From: Pusillimonas sp. TS35
GTDB taxonomy: Bacteria; Pseudomonadota; Gammaproteobacteria; Burkholderiales; Burkholderiaceae_B
Direction of reading: 5' to 3'
DNA length: 64,000 bases
Assembly (NCBI RefSeq): GCF_009857885.1
Contig: NZ_WWER01000006.1
Location: 124,001 to 188,000 of the forward strand
Of the stretch, positions 44,389 to 53,227 are shown piece after piece. Both the position numbers and the translations under genes were made by a program. Every line of letters begins with the position of its first letter. Positions within the stretch are counted from its first letter, which is position 1. The notes under the pieces were generated by a model that did not search any database, was not told the origin of the DNA, and worked only from the letters and a program-made list of their open reading frames with translations.

Positions 44389-45489
44389 TCAGACCAAGCA
44401 TTGTTCCAGCCCCCGGGTGAAAATTTCCTGGGGGAGTTTACGGCCTATGAATACCATCTTGGTATTAGGCTTTTCACTGGATAACCATGGTTTTCCAGGT
44501 TCTGCGCCCATCAGCATGTGTACGCCCTGGAACAGCATGCGGCGGTTGATCCCCTTCAGGTACAGGATACCCTTGTAGCGTAGCAGGTCGGGCCCGTATA
44601 CCTGGACGATGCCGCCCAGGAATTCCTCGAGCCGCTCGGGGTCGAACGCTTTGTTGGAGCGGAACACGAACGCGCCGATCTGGTCGTCGTGGTGCGCATG
44701 ATGGTGGTGATGATCGTGGCCGCACGCCGGACCGCATTCGCCTTCGTGATCATGATCGTGGTCATGGTCGTGATCATGGTCGTGATCATGGTCGTGGGCG
44801 GCGTCGGGGTGCTCGTTGGCCAGGAACTCAGGGTCGATATCAAGAATGCTGTTCAGGTTGAAACCGCTGACATCGAGCAGTTTGCTGATGTCGGTTTCAC
44901 CGAAGTTGACGGATTCGATCGAGGCGCGTGGGTTGATGTGCAGCAGGCGCGCGCGCAGGGTGGCGTAATCGGCCTCGTTGACCAGATCCTTCTTGGAAAT
45001 GAGAATGCGGTCAGCAAAGCCTACCTGTTTCTGGGCTTCTTCCTGCTTGTCGAGTGTTTCCATGCCGTGCTTGGCATCGACAATGGTGATGACGGCATCG
45101 AGCCGGTAGTATTCGGCGATTTCGTCATCCATGAAGAAGGTTTGGCAGACCGGGCCGGGGTTGGCCATGCCGGTGGTCTCGATGATGACGCGCTCGAAGT
45201 TGAGCTGGCCCGCCTCACGTTTGACGCGCAGCTCGTTCAGTGTGCGCATGAGGTCGCCGCGCACGGTGCAGCACACGCAACCGTTGCTCAGTTCGATGAT
45301 TTCTTCGTCGCTGTCCTGGACCAGAAGATCATTGTCGATGCTTTCGGGCCCGAACTCGTTTTCGATGACGGCGATGCGGCGGCCGTGATACTCGGACAGG
45401 ATACGCTTGAGCAGGGTGGTTTTGCCCGCCCCCAGAAAACCGGTGAGTATGGTGACCGGCACCATTTTGCCAACATTTGCGGCGTTCAT
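44389..45489 (-). CDS. CobW-family (ZNG1/ZigA-type) metal-chaperone GTPase
   Basis: A 366-residue G3E GTPase. Walker A is GFLGAGKTT (residues 17-25). The metal-binding CxCC motif is C71, C73 and C74 in LSNGCVCCTVRGDL. The Walker-B-type VIIETTGMANPGPV and the NKxD-equivalent ISKKDLV are present. Residues near 235-275 are a long His/Asp tract followed by CGPACGHDHHHHH. A CobW C-terminal domain ends the protein. Position next to zur and znu, the CxCC and the His tract indicate zinc delivery, not cobalamin synthesis. An ATG at 45465 is an alternative start. Confidence 0.9.
   Translation of the reverse strand: MNAANVGKMVPVTILTGFLGAGKTTLLKRILSEYHGRRIAVIENEFGPESIDNDLLVQDSDEEIIELSNGCVCCTVRGDLMRTLNELRVKREAGQLNFERVIIETTGMANPGPVCQTFFMDDEIAEYYRLDAVITIVDAKHGMETLDKQEEAQKQVGFADRILISKKDLVNEADYATLRARLLHINPRASIESVNFGETDISKLLDVSGFNLNSILDIDPEFLANEHPDAAHDHDHDHDHDHDHDHDHEGECGPACGHDHHHHHAHHDDQIGAFVFRSNKAFDPERLEEFLGGIVQVYGPDLLRYKGILYLKGINRRMLFQGVHMLMGAEPGKPWLSSEKPNTKMVFIGRKLPQEIFTRGLEQCLV
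44745..44792. repeat. 12-bp coding tandem repeat (His-Asp tract of the CobW GTPase)
   Basis: Four 12-bp units of the type CGTGATCATGGT, with a fifth partial unit, encode on the minus strand the alternating His-Asp tract. Each unit is four codons, so copy-number change would lengthen or shorten the metal-binding tail without a frameshift. Confidence 0.9.
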
Positions 45490-45672
45490 TGCTTGCCTCG
45501 CATGGCGCGGTGCGTGCCATGCATTGCGCCAGGTACAGCGCCGGAGGCAATGCAGGAAGGTACCGCGCAAAAAACTTCAACCTGCGATTACATCACAGCA
45601 TGCCTTTTAGGGCAAATTATTGTGATGAAACGATTTTGTCATGGATTTGTGCCAGTTTCGGAGGCTGGGGCG

Positions 45673-46161
45673 TTAGTGGCAATGCCCTGCTTCAGGGGCC
45701 TCGCGGTGGCACTGGGCGCACAGCCCGCGCAGCTCGGTTTCGTGGCCCGAAAGGGCAAAACCGGCGGCGGCGACGCGCTCGGCGAGCTGGCGGTTGAGCG
45801 ATGGATCGCTCAGCTCGGCCACGGCGCCGCAGCGCGTACAGACCACAAGCAGATCGTGCGGCGTGCCGGCGGCATCGAGGCAGGCCGTCCAGGCGTTGAT
45901 GGCATCGAGCCTGTGCACCAGGCCTTCTTCGACGAGAAAGTCGAGTGCGCGATAGACGGTGGGCGGCGCTGCGCCAGGCTGCACGGCACGGATCATGTCG
46001 AGCAGTTCGTAGGCCTTGACGCTGCGGCGCTGGGCCAGCAGGATCTCGAGCACCTTGCGGCGGATGGGTGTAAGCCGTTTGCCCCGTTCGCTGCACAGCG
46101 CCTCGGCGGTATGCAGTTGCGTGGCAACGGTGGCGGGCGGGCGTGATTGTTTGTGCGGCAT
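45673..46161 (-). CDS. zur: Fur-family zinc uptake regulator
   Basis: A 162-residue Fur-family repressor. The winged-helix region is RLTPIRRKVLEILLAQRRSV, PPTVYRALDFLVEEGLVHRL (recognition helix). A dimerisation domain follows with the structural zinc cysteines CTRCG and CAQCH, and a His-rich end (EAPEAGHCH). The sequence is Zur-like (LDAINAWTAC), and divergence from znuCBA over a Zur-type palindrome confirms the assignment. The CobW GTPase gene follows on the same strand after 183 bp. Confidence 0.92.
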   Translation of the reverse strand: MPHKQSRPPATVATQLHTAEALCSERGKRLTPIRRKVLEILLAQRRSVKAYELLDMIRAVQPGAAPPTVYRALDFLVEEGLVHRLDAINAWTACLDAAGTPHDLLVVCTRCGAVAELSDPSLNRQLAERVAAAGFALSGHETELRGLCAQCHREAPEAGHCH

Positions 46162-46234
46162 GGCTGCGCTCTGGATTCAAGCGGCATCGTCCAGATTGCA
46201 GGAAGATGCCGCCGTTCTGCAAAGAATTCATCAA

Positions 46235-46249
46235 TGTTATAACATAACA
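46235..46249. promoter_or_regulatory. Zur-box-like palindrome between zur and znuC
   Basis: TGTTAT-AAC-ATAACA is a perfect 6-bp inverted repeat matching the ATGTTAT...ATAACA core of enterobacterial Zur boxes, with a 3-bp centre. It lies 74 bp before the zur ATG and 190 bp before the znuC start chosen here, able to repress both directions when zinc is plentiful. Confidence 0.78.
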
Positions 46250-46438
46250 GGCTCTGATGATCTAAAAATGTTCCCAGGCTTCCATGTCTTGCTTCCGCTC
46301 ACCGGGCCCCAATGTTTCGAGTGCCTATCATGGTTCAGCCCTGCTCGCATCGGGCTGGCAGCGCTTGGCTCGGGTGCTGCCAGCGGTGCTGTTCCTGTGG
46401 CTGCTGGCCGGCTGGGGCTTGGGCTGGTGGTAAGCGAC

Positions 46439-47260
46439 ATGGCGGCCACAGGCCTCGCTCATACGTCGCTGTCCACCCAGGCGGCGTCGGGTGCTGGCAG
46501 GGTGCCTGGCCAAGGTTCCCAGGCAGCGCCGCGGTCGGTGCCGGGCCCAGATGTCGTTATTTCGCTCGACCAGGTGTCCATCGGTTGGCGTGATCGTATC
46601 GCGGTGCGCGACGTCACCGGCGCTTTCCTGCGCGGCTCGCTCACCGCCGTCGTCGGCCCCAATGGGGCGGGCAAGTCCACCCTGCTCAAAGGTATCACGG
46701 GCCAGGTCAGTCCCTTGCGTGGGCATATCCGAGTGGCCGATGGCGACGGTTCGCGCCTGGCCTGCCTGCCGCAGGCTGCCGAAATCGATCGCGGCTTTCC
46801 CATAACGGTCTATGATCTTGTGGCCACGGGCGCCTGGCGGCGCGTGGGCGCCTGGCGTGGTTTCGGCGCGGCCGAGCATGATCGCGTCCAGTCTGCGTTG
46901 CGTGTGGTCGGGCTGGCTGATTTCGGCCGACGCATTATTGGCACGCTGTCGGGCGGGCAGTTGCAGCGTGCATTGTTTGCGCGGCTCATGATGCATGAGG
47001 CCGATGTATTGCTGCTCGATGAGCCCTTTGCCGCGGTTGATCGCGCCACCACCGAAGATCTCATGGCGCTGATGCACCGTTGGCACAACGAAGGCCGTAC
47101 AGTTATCGCCGTGCTGCACGATCTCGATTTCGTGCGCGCCCATTTCCCGCAAGCATTGCTGATGGCTGGTCAAGCGGTTGCCTGGGGGCCTACAGGCCAC
47201 GTACTTACGCTTGAAAACCTGCACTTGGCGCGCCACCTCTGCGCCGGGGACTACCTGTGA
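46439..47260 (+). CDS. znuC: Zinc ABC transporter ATP-binding protein
   Basis: A 273-residue ATPase with Walker A GPNGAGKST, signature LSGGQLQRALFARL and Walker B VLLLDEPFAAVD, then the switch His in VIAVLHDLDFV. The conserved core begins at DVVISLDQVSIGW, about 38 residues after the ATG at 46439; GTG codons at 46502 and 46538 and an ATG at 46268 are alternative starts, and none has a strong ribosome site. Its stop overlaps the permease start (GTGA). The Zur box upstream places it in the zinc-starvation regulon. Confidence 0.88.
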   Translation: MAATGLAHTSLSTQAASGAGRVPGQGSQAAPRSVPGPDVVISLDQVSIGWRDRIAVRDVTGAFLRGSLTAVVGPNGAGKSTLLKGITGQVSPLRGHIRVADGDGSRLACLPQAAEIDRGFPITVYDLVATGAWRRVGAWRGFGAAEHDRVQSALRVVGLADFGRRIIGTLSGGQLQRALFARLMMHEADVLLLDEPFAAVDRATTEDLMALMHRWHNEGRTVIAVLHDLDFVRAHFPQALLMAGQAVAWGPTGHVLTLENLHLARHLCAGDYL

Positions 47261-48156
47261 TCGCCGACCTTTGGCATTGGCTCGCGGGGCCGTTCATCGA
47301 ATACAGCTTCATGCGCCGTGCGCTGGCGGGTGCATTTGCGCTCGCCTTCGCGGCGGGCCCGCTGGGTGTGTTCCTGGTGCTGCGGCGGCTCAGCCTGGTG
47401 GGCGACGCCATGGCGCATGCCATTTTGCCGGGTGTGGCGGTGGGCTTCCTTACTGCGGGGCTGTCGCTCAGCGCCATGACCATCGGCGGTGTGGTAACGG
47501 GGCTGTTGGTGGCGCTGCTGGCAGGGGCCGTGGCGCGCCTCACGCCGCAACGCGAAGACGCCAGCTTTGCCTCATTCTATCTGGTGTCGCTGGGCCTGGG
47601 CGTGCTTCTGGTGTCGCTGCGCGGCTCCAATATGGATCTCATCCATGTGCTGTTCGGTACGGTACTGGGGCTGGACGACGCCGCACTGATGCTGGTCACC
47701 GTTGTGTCCAGCATTACGCTGGGCAGTCTGGCACTTATCTTCCGGCCGCTGGTGGTCGAATGTCTGGATCCTCAGTTCATGCGCAGCCAGGGGGGCACCG
47801 GTTCGCTCATCCACATGGGGTTCCTGGCGCTGCTGGTGCTCACGATGGTGGCGGGCTTCCAGGTGCTGGGCACGCTCATGGTGGTCGGTATCATGATGCT
47901 GCCCGCCACGGCGGCGCGCTTCTGGGTGGGTACCGTCGGTCGGCAGATGGTGCTGGCGGCGGCACTTGGCGCCGTGTCGTCCTATGCCGGTCTACTGTGC
48001 TCGTACTACGCCAATGTGCCGGCTTCTCCCGCCATCATTCTGGCGGCAGGATGCATCTATTTATTATCAGTCTGTATCGGTCCCTACGGAGGTCTGCTCC
48101 AAGCTGTGCGCAAGGCGCATGCCCGTCGTGAGCGAATATCCCATCTTCCGGAGTAA
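47257..48156 (+). CDS. znuB: Zinc ABC transporter permease
   Basis: A 299-residue inner-membrane protein with eight to nine helices of the ABC-3 metal permease family. Family features are EYSFMRRALAGAFALAFAAG, RRLSLVGDAMAHAILPGVAV with the metal-path Asp/His, and LMVVGIMMLPATAARFW. It starts at GTG 47257 with a 4-bp overlap to znuC. The binding-protein gene follows after 3 bp. Confidence 0.92.
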   Translation: MIADLWHWLAGPFIEYSFMRRALAGAFALAFAAGPLGVFLVLRRLSLVGDAMAHAILPGVAVGFLTAGLSLSAMTIGGVVTGLLVALLAGAVARLTPQREDASFASFYLVSLGLGVLLVSLRGSNMDLIHVLFGTVLGLDDAALMLVTVVSSITLGSLALIFRPLVVECLDPQFMRSQGGTGSLIHMGFLALLVLTMVAGFQVLGTLMVVGIMMLPATAARFWVGTVGRQMVLAAALGAVSSYAGLLCSYYANVPASPAIILAAGCIYLLSVCIGPYGGLLQAVRKAHARRERISHLPE

Positions 48157-48159
48157 TCA

Positions 48160-49311
48160 ATGAACCTCACACACCTTTCGACCACGTTGGTGCGCCGACG
48201 CCATGTCCTGGCTACGCTGGGTGCGGTTGTGCTGTCCCTGAGCGGCACAGTCTGGGCAGCCGGTCCGCAGGCGGGGCAGCGCATGCCGGTTGTTGCAACA
48301 TTTTCCATTCTGGGCGATATGGTGCGCGAAGTCGGTGGCGATTATGTCGACGTCACGACAATCGTCGGGCCCAATGGTGATGCGCACGCCTTCGAACCTA
48401 CGCCCAAGGACGTAAAGGCGCTGGCCAATGCCAAAGTGTTGGTCTTCAATGGGCTGGATTTCGAAGGGTGGCTGCCGCGCCTGCTCAAAGCCTCGGGGTT
48501 CCAGGGCATGCAGTTGCTGGCCTCCAAAGATGTAAAGGTGCGTCGCCTGACCGCCGACGATTTCATTGCGTTCGGCGACAACCATGGTGGTCATGACAAT
48601 GCGCCGGGCGCAGCGGCGCAAGCTGGCGACAGCCATGCGCACGACAAGGCGCATGCGCACGATAAGGGTCATGAGCATGACAAGGGCCATGAGCATGACA
48701 AGGGCCATGAGCATGACAAAGACGATGAGCACGATAAGGGCCATGGGCACGATCACCACGACCATGCTGTCGGTGATATAGATCCTCACGCGTGGCAAGA
48801 TCTCACCAACGGCATTCAGTACGTGCGCAATATCGCCGATGGGCTGTCGCAGGCCGATCCCGCGCACGCAAGCTATTTCCGCAACCGCGCCACGATCTAT
48901 ATCGAAAAAATGCAGAAGCTCGACACCGAGATCAAGAGTGTGCTGTCGGATATTCCCGCGTCGCGTCGCACGGTCATCGCCTCGCACGATGCCTTTGGCT
49001 ACTTCGGTGATGCCTACGGCATTCGCTTCATTTCGTTAGTGGGTGTTTCGGGTGAGGCCGACCCATCCGCGAGGGATGTTGCCCGTGTCACCGATTTCGC
49101 GCGCAAGCAAGGGGCGGCAGGCATCTTTGTCGAAAACGTTACCAATCCCAAGCTCGTGCGCCAGATCGCCCGTGAAACCGGCGCGGTGGTGGGCGGTACG
49201 CTGTACTCCGACGCATTGGCACCAGAGGGTCAGCCTGCTGGCACCTATCTGGGTATGTTCAGCTGGAATGCCGGCCGCCTGATCCGGGTGCTTAAGCCCG
49301 ACCATAAATAG
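48160..49311 (+). CDS. znuA: Zinc-binding periplasmic protein of the ABC transporter
   Basis: A 383-residue cluster A-I metal-binding protein with a Sec signal ([20 protein letters not shown], ending VWAA). Zinc ligands are expected in [37 protein letters not shown] and the C-terminal YSDALA. Between residues 145 and 205 a His/Asp-rich loop of repeated GHEHDK units (encoded by 48664-48753) is longer than usual and probably gathers zinc. It converges with xerC. Confidence 0.92.
   Translation: MNLTHLSTTLVRRRHVLATLGAVVLSLSGTVWAAGPQAGQRMPVVATFSILGDMVREVGGDYVDVTTIVGPNGDAHAFEPTPKDVKALANAKVLVFNGLDFEGWLPRLLKASGFQGMQLLASKDVKVRRLTADDFIAFGDNHGGHDNAPGAAAQAGDSHAHDKAHAHDKGHEHDKGHEHDKGHEHDKDDEHDKGHGHDHHDHAVGDIDPHAWQDLTNGIQYVRNIADGLSQADPAHASYFRNRATIYIEKMQKLDTEIKSVLSDIPASRRTVIASHDAFGYFGDAYGIRFISLVGVSGEADPSARDVARVTDFARKQGAAGIFVENVTNPKLVRQIARETGAVVGGTLYSDALAPEGQPAGTYLGMFSWNAGRLIRVLKPDHK
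48664..48753. repeat. 18-bp coding tandem repeat (GHEHDK loop of ZnuA)
   Basis: Five head-to-tail 18-bp units: three nearly identical AAGGGCCATGAGCATGAC copies, then two diverged ones. Each encodes KGHEHD, so unit gain or loss changes the length of the metal-binding loop in frame. Confidence 0.9.
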
Positions 49312-49332
49312 GCTGGGGCGCGGCGGGAGCCG

Positions 49333-49388
49333 GCGCCACACGGCCGTGGCGCACTGGCCTGCCATCATGCAGGCTGTGTGAACAGCCT
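49333..49388. terminator. Hairpin cluster between convergent znuA and xerC
   Basis: Three inverted repeats: 49333-49352 (7-bp stem), 49357-49374 (GCCTGC/GCAGGC) and 49371-49388 (AGGCTGT/ACAGCCT with a GTGA loop). The last two share bases and exclude each other. No T-tract is present, so termination may be rho-dependent. Confidence 0.5.
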
Positions 49389-49404
49389 GGGGCGCTTATA
49401 CGCT

Positions 49405-50352
49405 TCACCGCTTCTTGGCGCGCGGGTGCGCCTGGTCATAGGCCTGGGCCAGGTGCTGGAAATCCAGCCGGGTATAGATTTGCGTGGTCGAAATATTGGC
49501 GTGGCCCAGTAGCTCCTGCACGGCGCGCAGGTCTTGCGCCGACTGCAGCATATGGCTGGCAAAGCTGTGGCGCAGGCTATGGGGGTGCACATGCACGGGC
49601 AACCCCGCCTTGATGGCCATTTTCTCGAGCTGGGCCTGCACCACGCGCGGGTTAATGCGCTTGCCTCGTGCGCCCAGGAACAACGCAGCGTCGGTATCGG
49701 TGTCTTCGTAGCCGCGCAGAAACTGGTGCCGTACTTCCAGCCAGCGTTCGATGGCAACAATGGCTTTGCCTCCCAGCGGCACGCTGCGCGTCTTGCCGCC
49801 TTTGCCCAGCACCACCGCTTCGCGTTCTTCCAGCAGGATCCAGCTTAGCGATTCGTAGCCGGCGCGGCGCACGGGTTGGCGGTCGAGGCTGACGAGTTCC
49901 GCCACCCGCAGCCCACTTGAATACAAGACCTCGAACATGGCTTGGTCGCGCCGTGCGATGGGGTCGTCCGCCAACGGCTGGCCCGGGCGATCAAGCAATA
50001 CCTGCGCTTGTTCCACCGATAGTGCCTTGGGTAGGCCGCGCGGTATCTTGGGGGCGCGCACGCCTTTTACCGGGTTGGCTTTCATGCCCGCCTGCGGCGC
50101 CCACCACTGGTAAAACCCTCGCCAGGCTGCCAGCGCGCGCGCCAGGCTGCGCGGCTTGTGGCCGCCGGCATGGAGCCGTGCCACTGTTTGCCGTATATGT
50201 GCTTCTGTCAGTGTTTCGAGCGCCGCGCCAGGGTGGTTTGCAGTGAGATGGTGCAAGTCTTGCCGGTAGCCGCCCAGCGTATGCGGCGAATAGCGGCGGT
50301 TTTCCTTCAGATAGGCCAGCCACTGTTCCATGGCCGCCGGCAACGCGTGCAT
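49405..50352 (-). CDS. xerC: Site-specific tyrosine recombinase XerC
   Basis: A 315-residue tyrosine recombinase resolving chromosome dimers at dif with XerD. The N-terminal SAM-like domain includes LAYLKENRRYSPHTLGGYRQ. Catalytic residues are the Arg in YSSGLRVAELVSL, the HSLRHSFASHML box, LGHANISTTQIYTRLDF (His and Tyr nucleophile). The order dapF-DUF484-xerC is the standard chromosomal xerC neighbourhood, so this is not a mobile-element integrase. Confidence 0.93.
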   Translation of the reverse strand: MHALPAAMEQWLAYLKENRRYSPHTLGGYRQDLHHLTANHPGAALETLTEAHIRQTVARLHAGGHKPRSLARALAAWRGFYQWWAPQAGMKANPVKGVRAPKIPRGLPKALSVEQAQVLLDRPGQPLADDPIARRDQAMFEVLYSSGLRVAELVSLDRQPVRRAGYESLSWILLEEREAVVLGKGGKTRSVPLGGKAIVAIERWLEVRHQFLRGYEDTDTDAALFLGARGKRINPRVVQAQLEKMAIKAGLPVHVHPHSLRHSFASHMLQSAQDLRAVQELLGHANISTTQIYTRLDFQHLAQAYDQAHPRAKKR

Positions 50353-50362
50353 GGCGCCGGCC

Positions 50363-51046
50363 TCAAGCTGCGTCGGGTGTGCCTGGCTGGCCCAGCCGCG
50401 AAAGGCTTGCGCAGGCGAGCCGGCCTATGGTCTCCAGGAACACGGTGCCCATGTCCGCCGAAAAGTGCTCCGGGTCTGGCGAGCCGAGCACCAACAGGCC
50501 TACCGGGGAGTCCTGCGGCGTGGCGCGCAGCGGGACAATGGCGATCGAGCTTGCGGGCGCAGCCAGCCAGCCAGCTGCTTCGTGGCCAGCGATAGGGCCG
50601 CAATACGGCTTTTCGAGACTGCGGGCGTAGTCGCGGATGGTGTCTGTGACGTCTTCGGTGAACTCGTGATTTTCGAGGCCGGGCAGGTTCCAGAGCCGCA
50701 GGGCCACAGCGGGCAGGTCGAACATATCGCTCAGGCTGCGCAGGATGAGGCCGGGCAGTTGCTGGCGTGCGTCTTCGGCCAGCAGGCGGCAGCACCAGTC
50801 GGTCAGGGTGCCGCTGATGCGCTCATTGCCTGTGGCGTGCTGCATCAGGCCAGAAAGCTTCCATTCCAGGTCTTTGGTGCGAGCGCGCAGCATCATGATC
50901 TGGCGCTCGCCCAGCGAGATGGCGCGGGTTTCGTTTGGATGCGGTACACGAAGCTCGGAGAAAATATCGGCGTGATCGCGGAAGAAGCTGGGGTTTTCCT
51001 GTAAGAACAGGGCAATATTGTGGGCGGAAAAGTTATCTTCGCTCAT
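50363..51046 (-). CDS. DUF484 family protein
   Basis: A 227-residue GAF-like protein. The N-terminal NIALFLQENPSFFRDHADIF is the DUF484 signature, and a GAF-type domain follows to near the end (SSIAIVPLRATPQDSPVGLL, DPEHFSADMGTVFLETIGRL). Function is unknown; it is almost always between dapF and xerC, as here (10 bp before xerC). Confidence 0.9.
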   Translation of the reverse strand: MSEDNFSAHNIALFLQENPSFFRDHADIFSELRVPHPNETRAISLGERQIMMLRARTKDLEWKLSGLMQHATGNERISGTLTDWCCRLLAEDARQQLPGLILRSLSDMFDLPAVALRLWNLPGLENHEFTEDVTDTIRDYARSLEKPYCGPIAGHEAAGWLAAPASSIAIVPLRATPQDSPVGLLVLGSPDPEHFSADMGTVFLETIGRLACASLSRLGQPGTPDAA

Positions 51047-51102
51047 GGGGTGTGTATCCTGTCAGTTGCGTGGGGAGGGGCGCCCTGGCGTGGTGGCTGA
51101 GA

Positions 51103-51996
51103 TCAAGCCTGCAGGGCGTCACGCTCGCGGGCCTGGCGGACCAGCGCATCGGGATCGACCTCGCCGGCAAATACCACCGCGGTTGGCCCGCTCATGCGCA
51201 GGTTGGCACCGTCCCATTCGATGGTAAGTTGGCCGCCGCGCGTTTGTACGCGCACCGGGCTGTCGAGCAGGCCGCGCCTGATGCCGGCCACGACGGCCGC
51301 GCAGGCTCCAGTGCCGCATGCCAGGGTTTCGCCGGCGCCGCGCTCGTAGACGCGCAGGGCGATGTCGTGACGGCCCGTTACCTGCATGAACCCGGCGTTT
51401 ACCCGGCGTGCAAAGCGTGGGTGTGATTCGATCAGCGGCCCCACCTTGCCGACCGGCGCAGCGTGGATGTCGTCGACCACCTGCACAGCGTGGGGGTTGG
51501 AAATGGCTACCAACGACAGGCGGGCTTCGCCCAGGCCCGGCAGCGGGAGGATCCATACGGTGTCTTCGCCATCGGTTTCGCTGGCCAGGCCCTCGGCATC
51601 AAAGGCGAGGTCGGCCGGCGCGAAACGCGTCTGGCCCATATCGACCACGACTTCGCCGTTGGCGGCGCTTTGCAGGGTGAGCAGACCAGTGCTGATTTCG
51701 GCGCGCAGCGGGTTGCGGCGCGAGAGGCCCTGGTCGTGCACGAAACGGACGAAGCAGCGCGCGCCGTTGCCGCAATGTTCGACCTCGCTACCGTCGGCGT
51801 TGAAAATGCGATAGCGGAAATCAGCCTCTGGGTGCAGCGGGGCCTCGACCAACAGGATTTGGTCGGCGCCGATGCCAAAATGGCGATCCGCCAGCGCGCG
51901 GGCGCGCTCGGGCGTCATGTCGATGTTTTGCCGCACGCCATCCAGCATGATGAAATCATTGCCGGCGCCATGCATTTTCACGAAGTTCCAAGTCAT
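51103..51996 (-). CDS. dapF: Diaminopimelate epimerase
   Basis: A 297-residue cofactor-free epimerase converting LL- to meso-diaminopimelate for lysine and peptidoglycan. The two catalytic cysteines are in [12 protein letters not shown] and [14 protein letters not shown]. The N-terminus [14 protein letters not shown] is conserved. The ATG at 51996 ([10 protein letters not shown]) is preferred over 52014. It is followed by DUF484 and xerC, forming an operon. Confidence 0.95.
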   Translation of the reverse strand: MTWNFVKMHGAGNDFIMLDGVRQNIDMTPERARALADRHFGIGADQILLVEAPLHPEADFRYRIFNADGSEVEHCGNGARCFVRFVHDQGLSRRNPLRAEISTGLLTLQSAANGEVVVDMGQTRFAPADLAFDAEGLASETDGEDTVWILPLPGLGEARLSLVAISNPHAVQVVDDIHAAPVGKVGPLIESHPRFARRVNAGFMQVTGRHDIALRVYERGAGETLACGTGACAAVVAGIRRGLLDSPVRVQTRGGQLTIEWDGANLRMSGPTAVVFAGEVDPDALVRQARERDALQA

Positions 51997-52194
51997 TTTT
52001 CCATTATCGTGCATTGCAATGGATTTGTCCGTAGCCGGGCGGCGACATGGAAAGGCTGCGCCCAGCTTATTCGGCCGCATTTGCGTGTGTCGGTATTTGT
52101 TGGGGCTGACGGTTGCGGTTGACTGCCGCGGCGGGCATGGTGGTGCGTGGGCATGCGCGATGGCCCGGCGGGTGTGGCGTGCGGGTCTGTGCGC

Positions 52195-53088
52195 TCAATA
52201 GACGCCGGGCGCGCCCTCGGGCCTGGTCTTGAAGCGCCGGTGCACCCAGTAATACTGGGCGGGATCGGCCCGCACCCAGTCTTCAATCAGGCGGTTCACG
52301 CGCGCGGTGGCCGCTTCAATGGTGTCCTCGCCAGGGAAGTCTTCAAGCGGCGGCTTGACCTCGATGACATAGCGGCCAGTCTCCAGGTCCAGGTGGCTGA
52401 CTACGGGCAGCACAGTGGCATCGTACGACTGGGCGATCTGTGCAGTGGTTGGCAGCGTGGCGGCGGGCACGCCAAAGAATGGCGCAAACACCGCGCCTTT
52501 AGGGCCGAAGTCCATGTCGGGCAGGTAGTAAACTGGCAGGCCGTTGCGCAGGTGGCGGATCATGCCGCGCACGCCTTCCTTGCGGCTGATCAGGTGCACA
52601 GCGTTGAAACGTGCACGGCCTTCGCGGACGATATCATCGACCGCCTCATCGCTTTGCCGGGTATAGATGGTGGCCGACTCGGGCACGTCCATCGTCATGC
52701 GGGTGGCGGCCGCATCAAGGCCGATGAAGTGGGGTGCAAGCAGCAGGATGCGCTGTTTGGCCGCCATCAGTCGCTGCATGTGCTCGAAACCTCGCAGCTC
52801 CATTTGGGCACGGATTCTTTCAGTGGTGCCGAACCAGCACAGGCCGCGGTCAACCACCGATTGCGCAAGCAAATGAAAATGCCGTTGAACCAGCGCTTCG
52901 CGCGCTTGCTCGCCCAGTTCGGGAAAGCACAGGGCAAGATTGGTGCGCACGATATGGCGCCTGGACTTCAGCAGGCGCGGCGCCAGCCAGCCCAGCGCGC
53001 GGCCCCAGCGCAACCGGGTGGGCGTGGAGCAGTTGCCGAGATAGTGGAAAAGCTTGCGCAGCAGAAAAACCTTGTTTTTGGGCGTCAT
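52195..53088 (-). CDS. lpxL: Lipid A biosynthesis acyltransferase
   Basis: A 297-residue inner-membrane acyltransferase of the LpxL/LpxM (HtrB) family adding a secondary acyl chain to lipid A. The HxxxxD catalytic motif is LLAPHFIGLDAAA. PVYYLPDMDFGPKGAVFAPF is the conserved substrate segment, and YYWVHRRFKTRPEGAPGVY is the typical C-terminus. The ATG at 53088 (MTPKNKVFLLRKLFHYL) is preferred. It is divergent from metK and precedes dapF on the same strand. Confidence 0.92.
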   Translation of the reverse strand: MTPKNKVFLLRKLFHYLGNCSTPTRLRWGRALGWLAPRLLKSRRHIVRTNLALCFPELGEQAREALVQRHFHLLAQSVVDRGLCWFGTTERIRAQMELRGFEHMQRLMAAKQRILLLAPHFIGLDAAATRMTMDVPESATIYTRQSDEAVDDIVREGRARFNAVHLISRKEGVRGMIRHLRNGLPVYYLPDMDFGPKGAVFAPFFGVPAATLPTTAQIAQSYDATVLPVVSHLDLETGRYVIEVKPPLEDFPGEDTIEAATARVNRLIEDWVRADPAQYYWVHRRFKTRPEGAPGVY

Positions 53089-53215
53089 TGGCAGTGTGGG
53101 GGCCACGCAACGGGGCGGGCGTAGGGCCGGTAAAAAGAAGAAGACAGCAAGGCAATATTGCGCCGGCAGACCCTGGTGCCGGTGCATGAATTTTATGCCC
53201 GCCGGTATTTTCGCT

Positions 53216-53221
53216 TAAAAT
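53216..53221 (+). promoter_or_regulatory. Putative -10 element of metK
   Basis: TAAAAT lies seven bases before the 5' end of the proposed riboswitch (53228), so transcription would start at its first paired base. The -35 region (TTTTAT, 53191-53196) is weak and its spacing of 19 bp is long. Confidence 0.45.
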
Positions 53222-53227
53222 ACTTTT

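Noticed and set aside
44389-45489. CobW protein as a cobalamin synthesis gene
   Set aside because: Its zinc-cluster context, CxCC motif and His tract match the zinc-chaperone branch; a PduO adenosyltransferase nearby is unrelated in orientation and position.
48664-48753. 18-bp repeats as a CRISPR-like array
   Set aside because: The repeats are head to tail without spacers, in frame inside znuA and encode the His-rich loop.
49405-50352. Tyrosine recombinase as a sign of an integrated mobile element
   Set aside because: It is XerC in its usual dapF-DUF484-xerC setting, with no att-like repeats or phage genes nearby.
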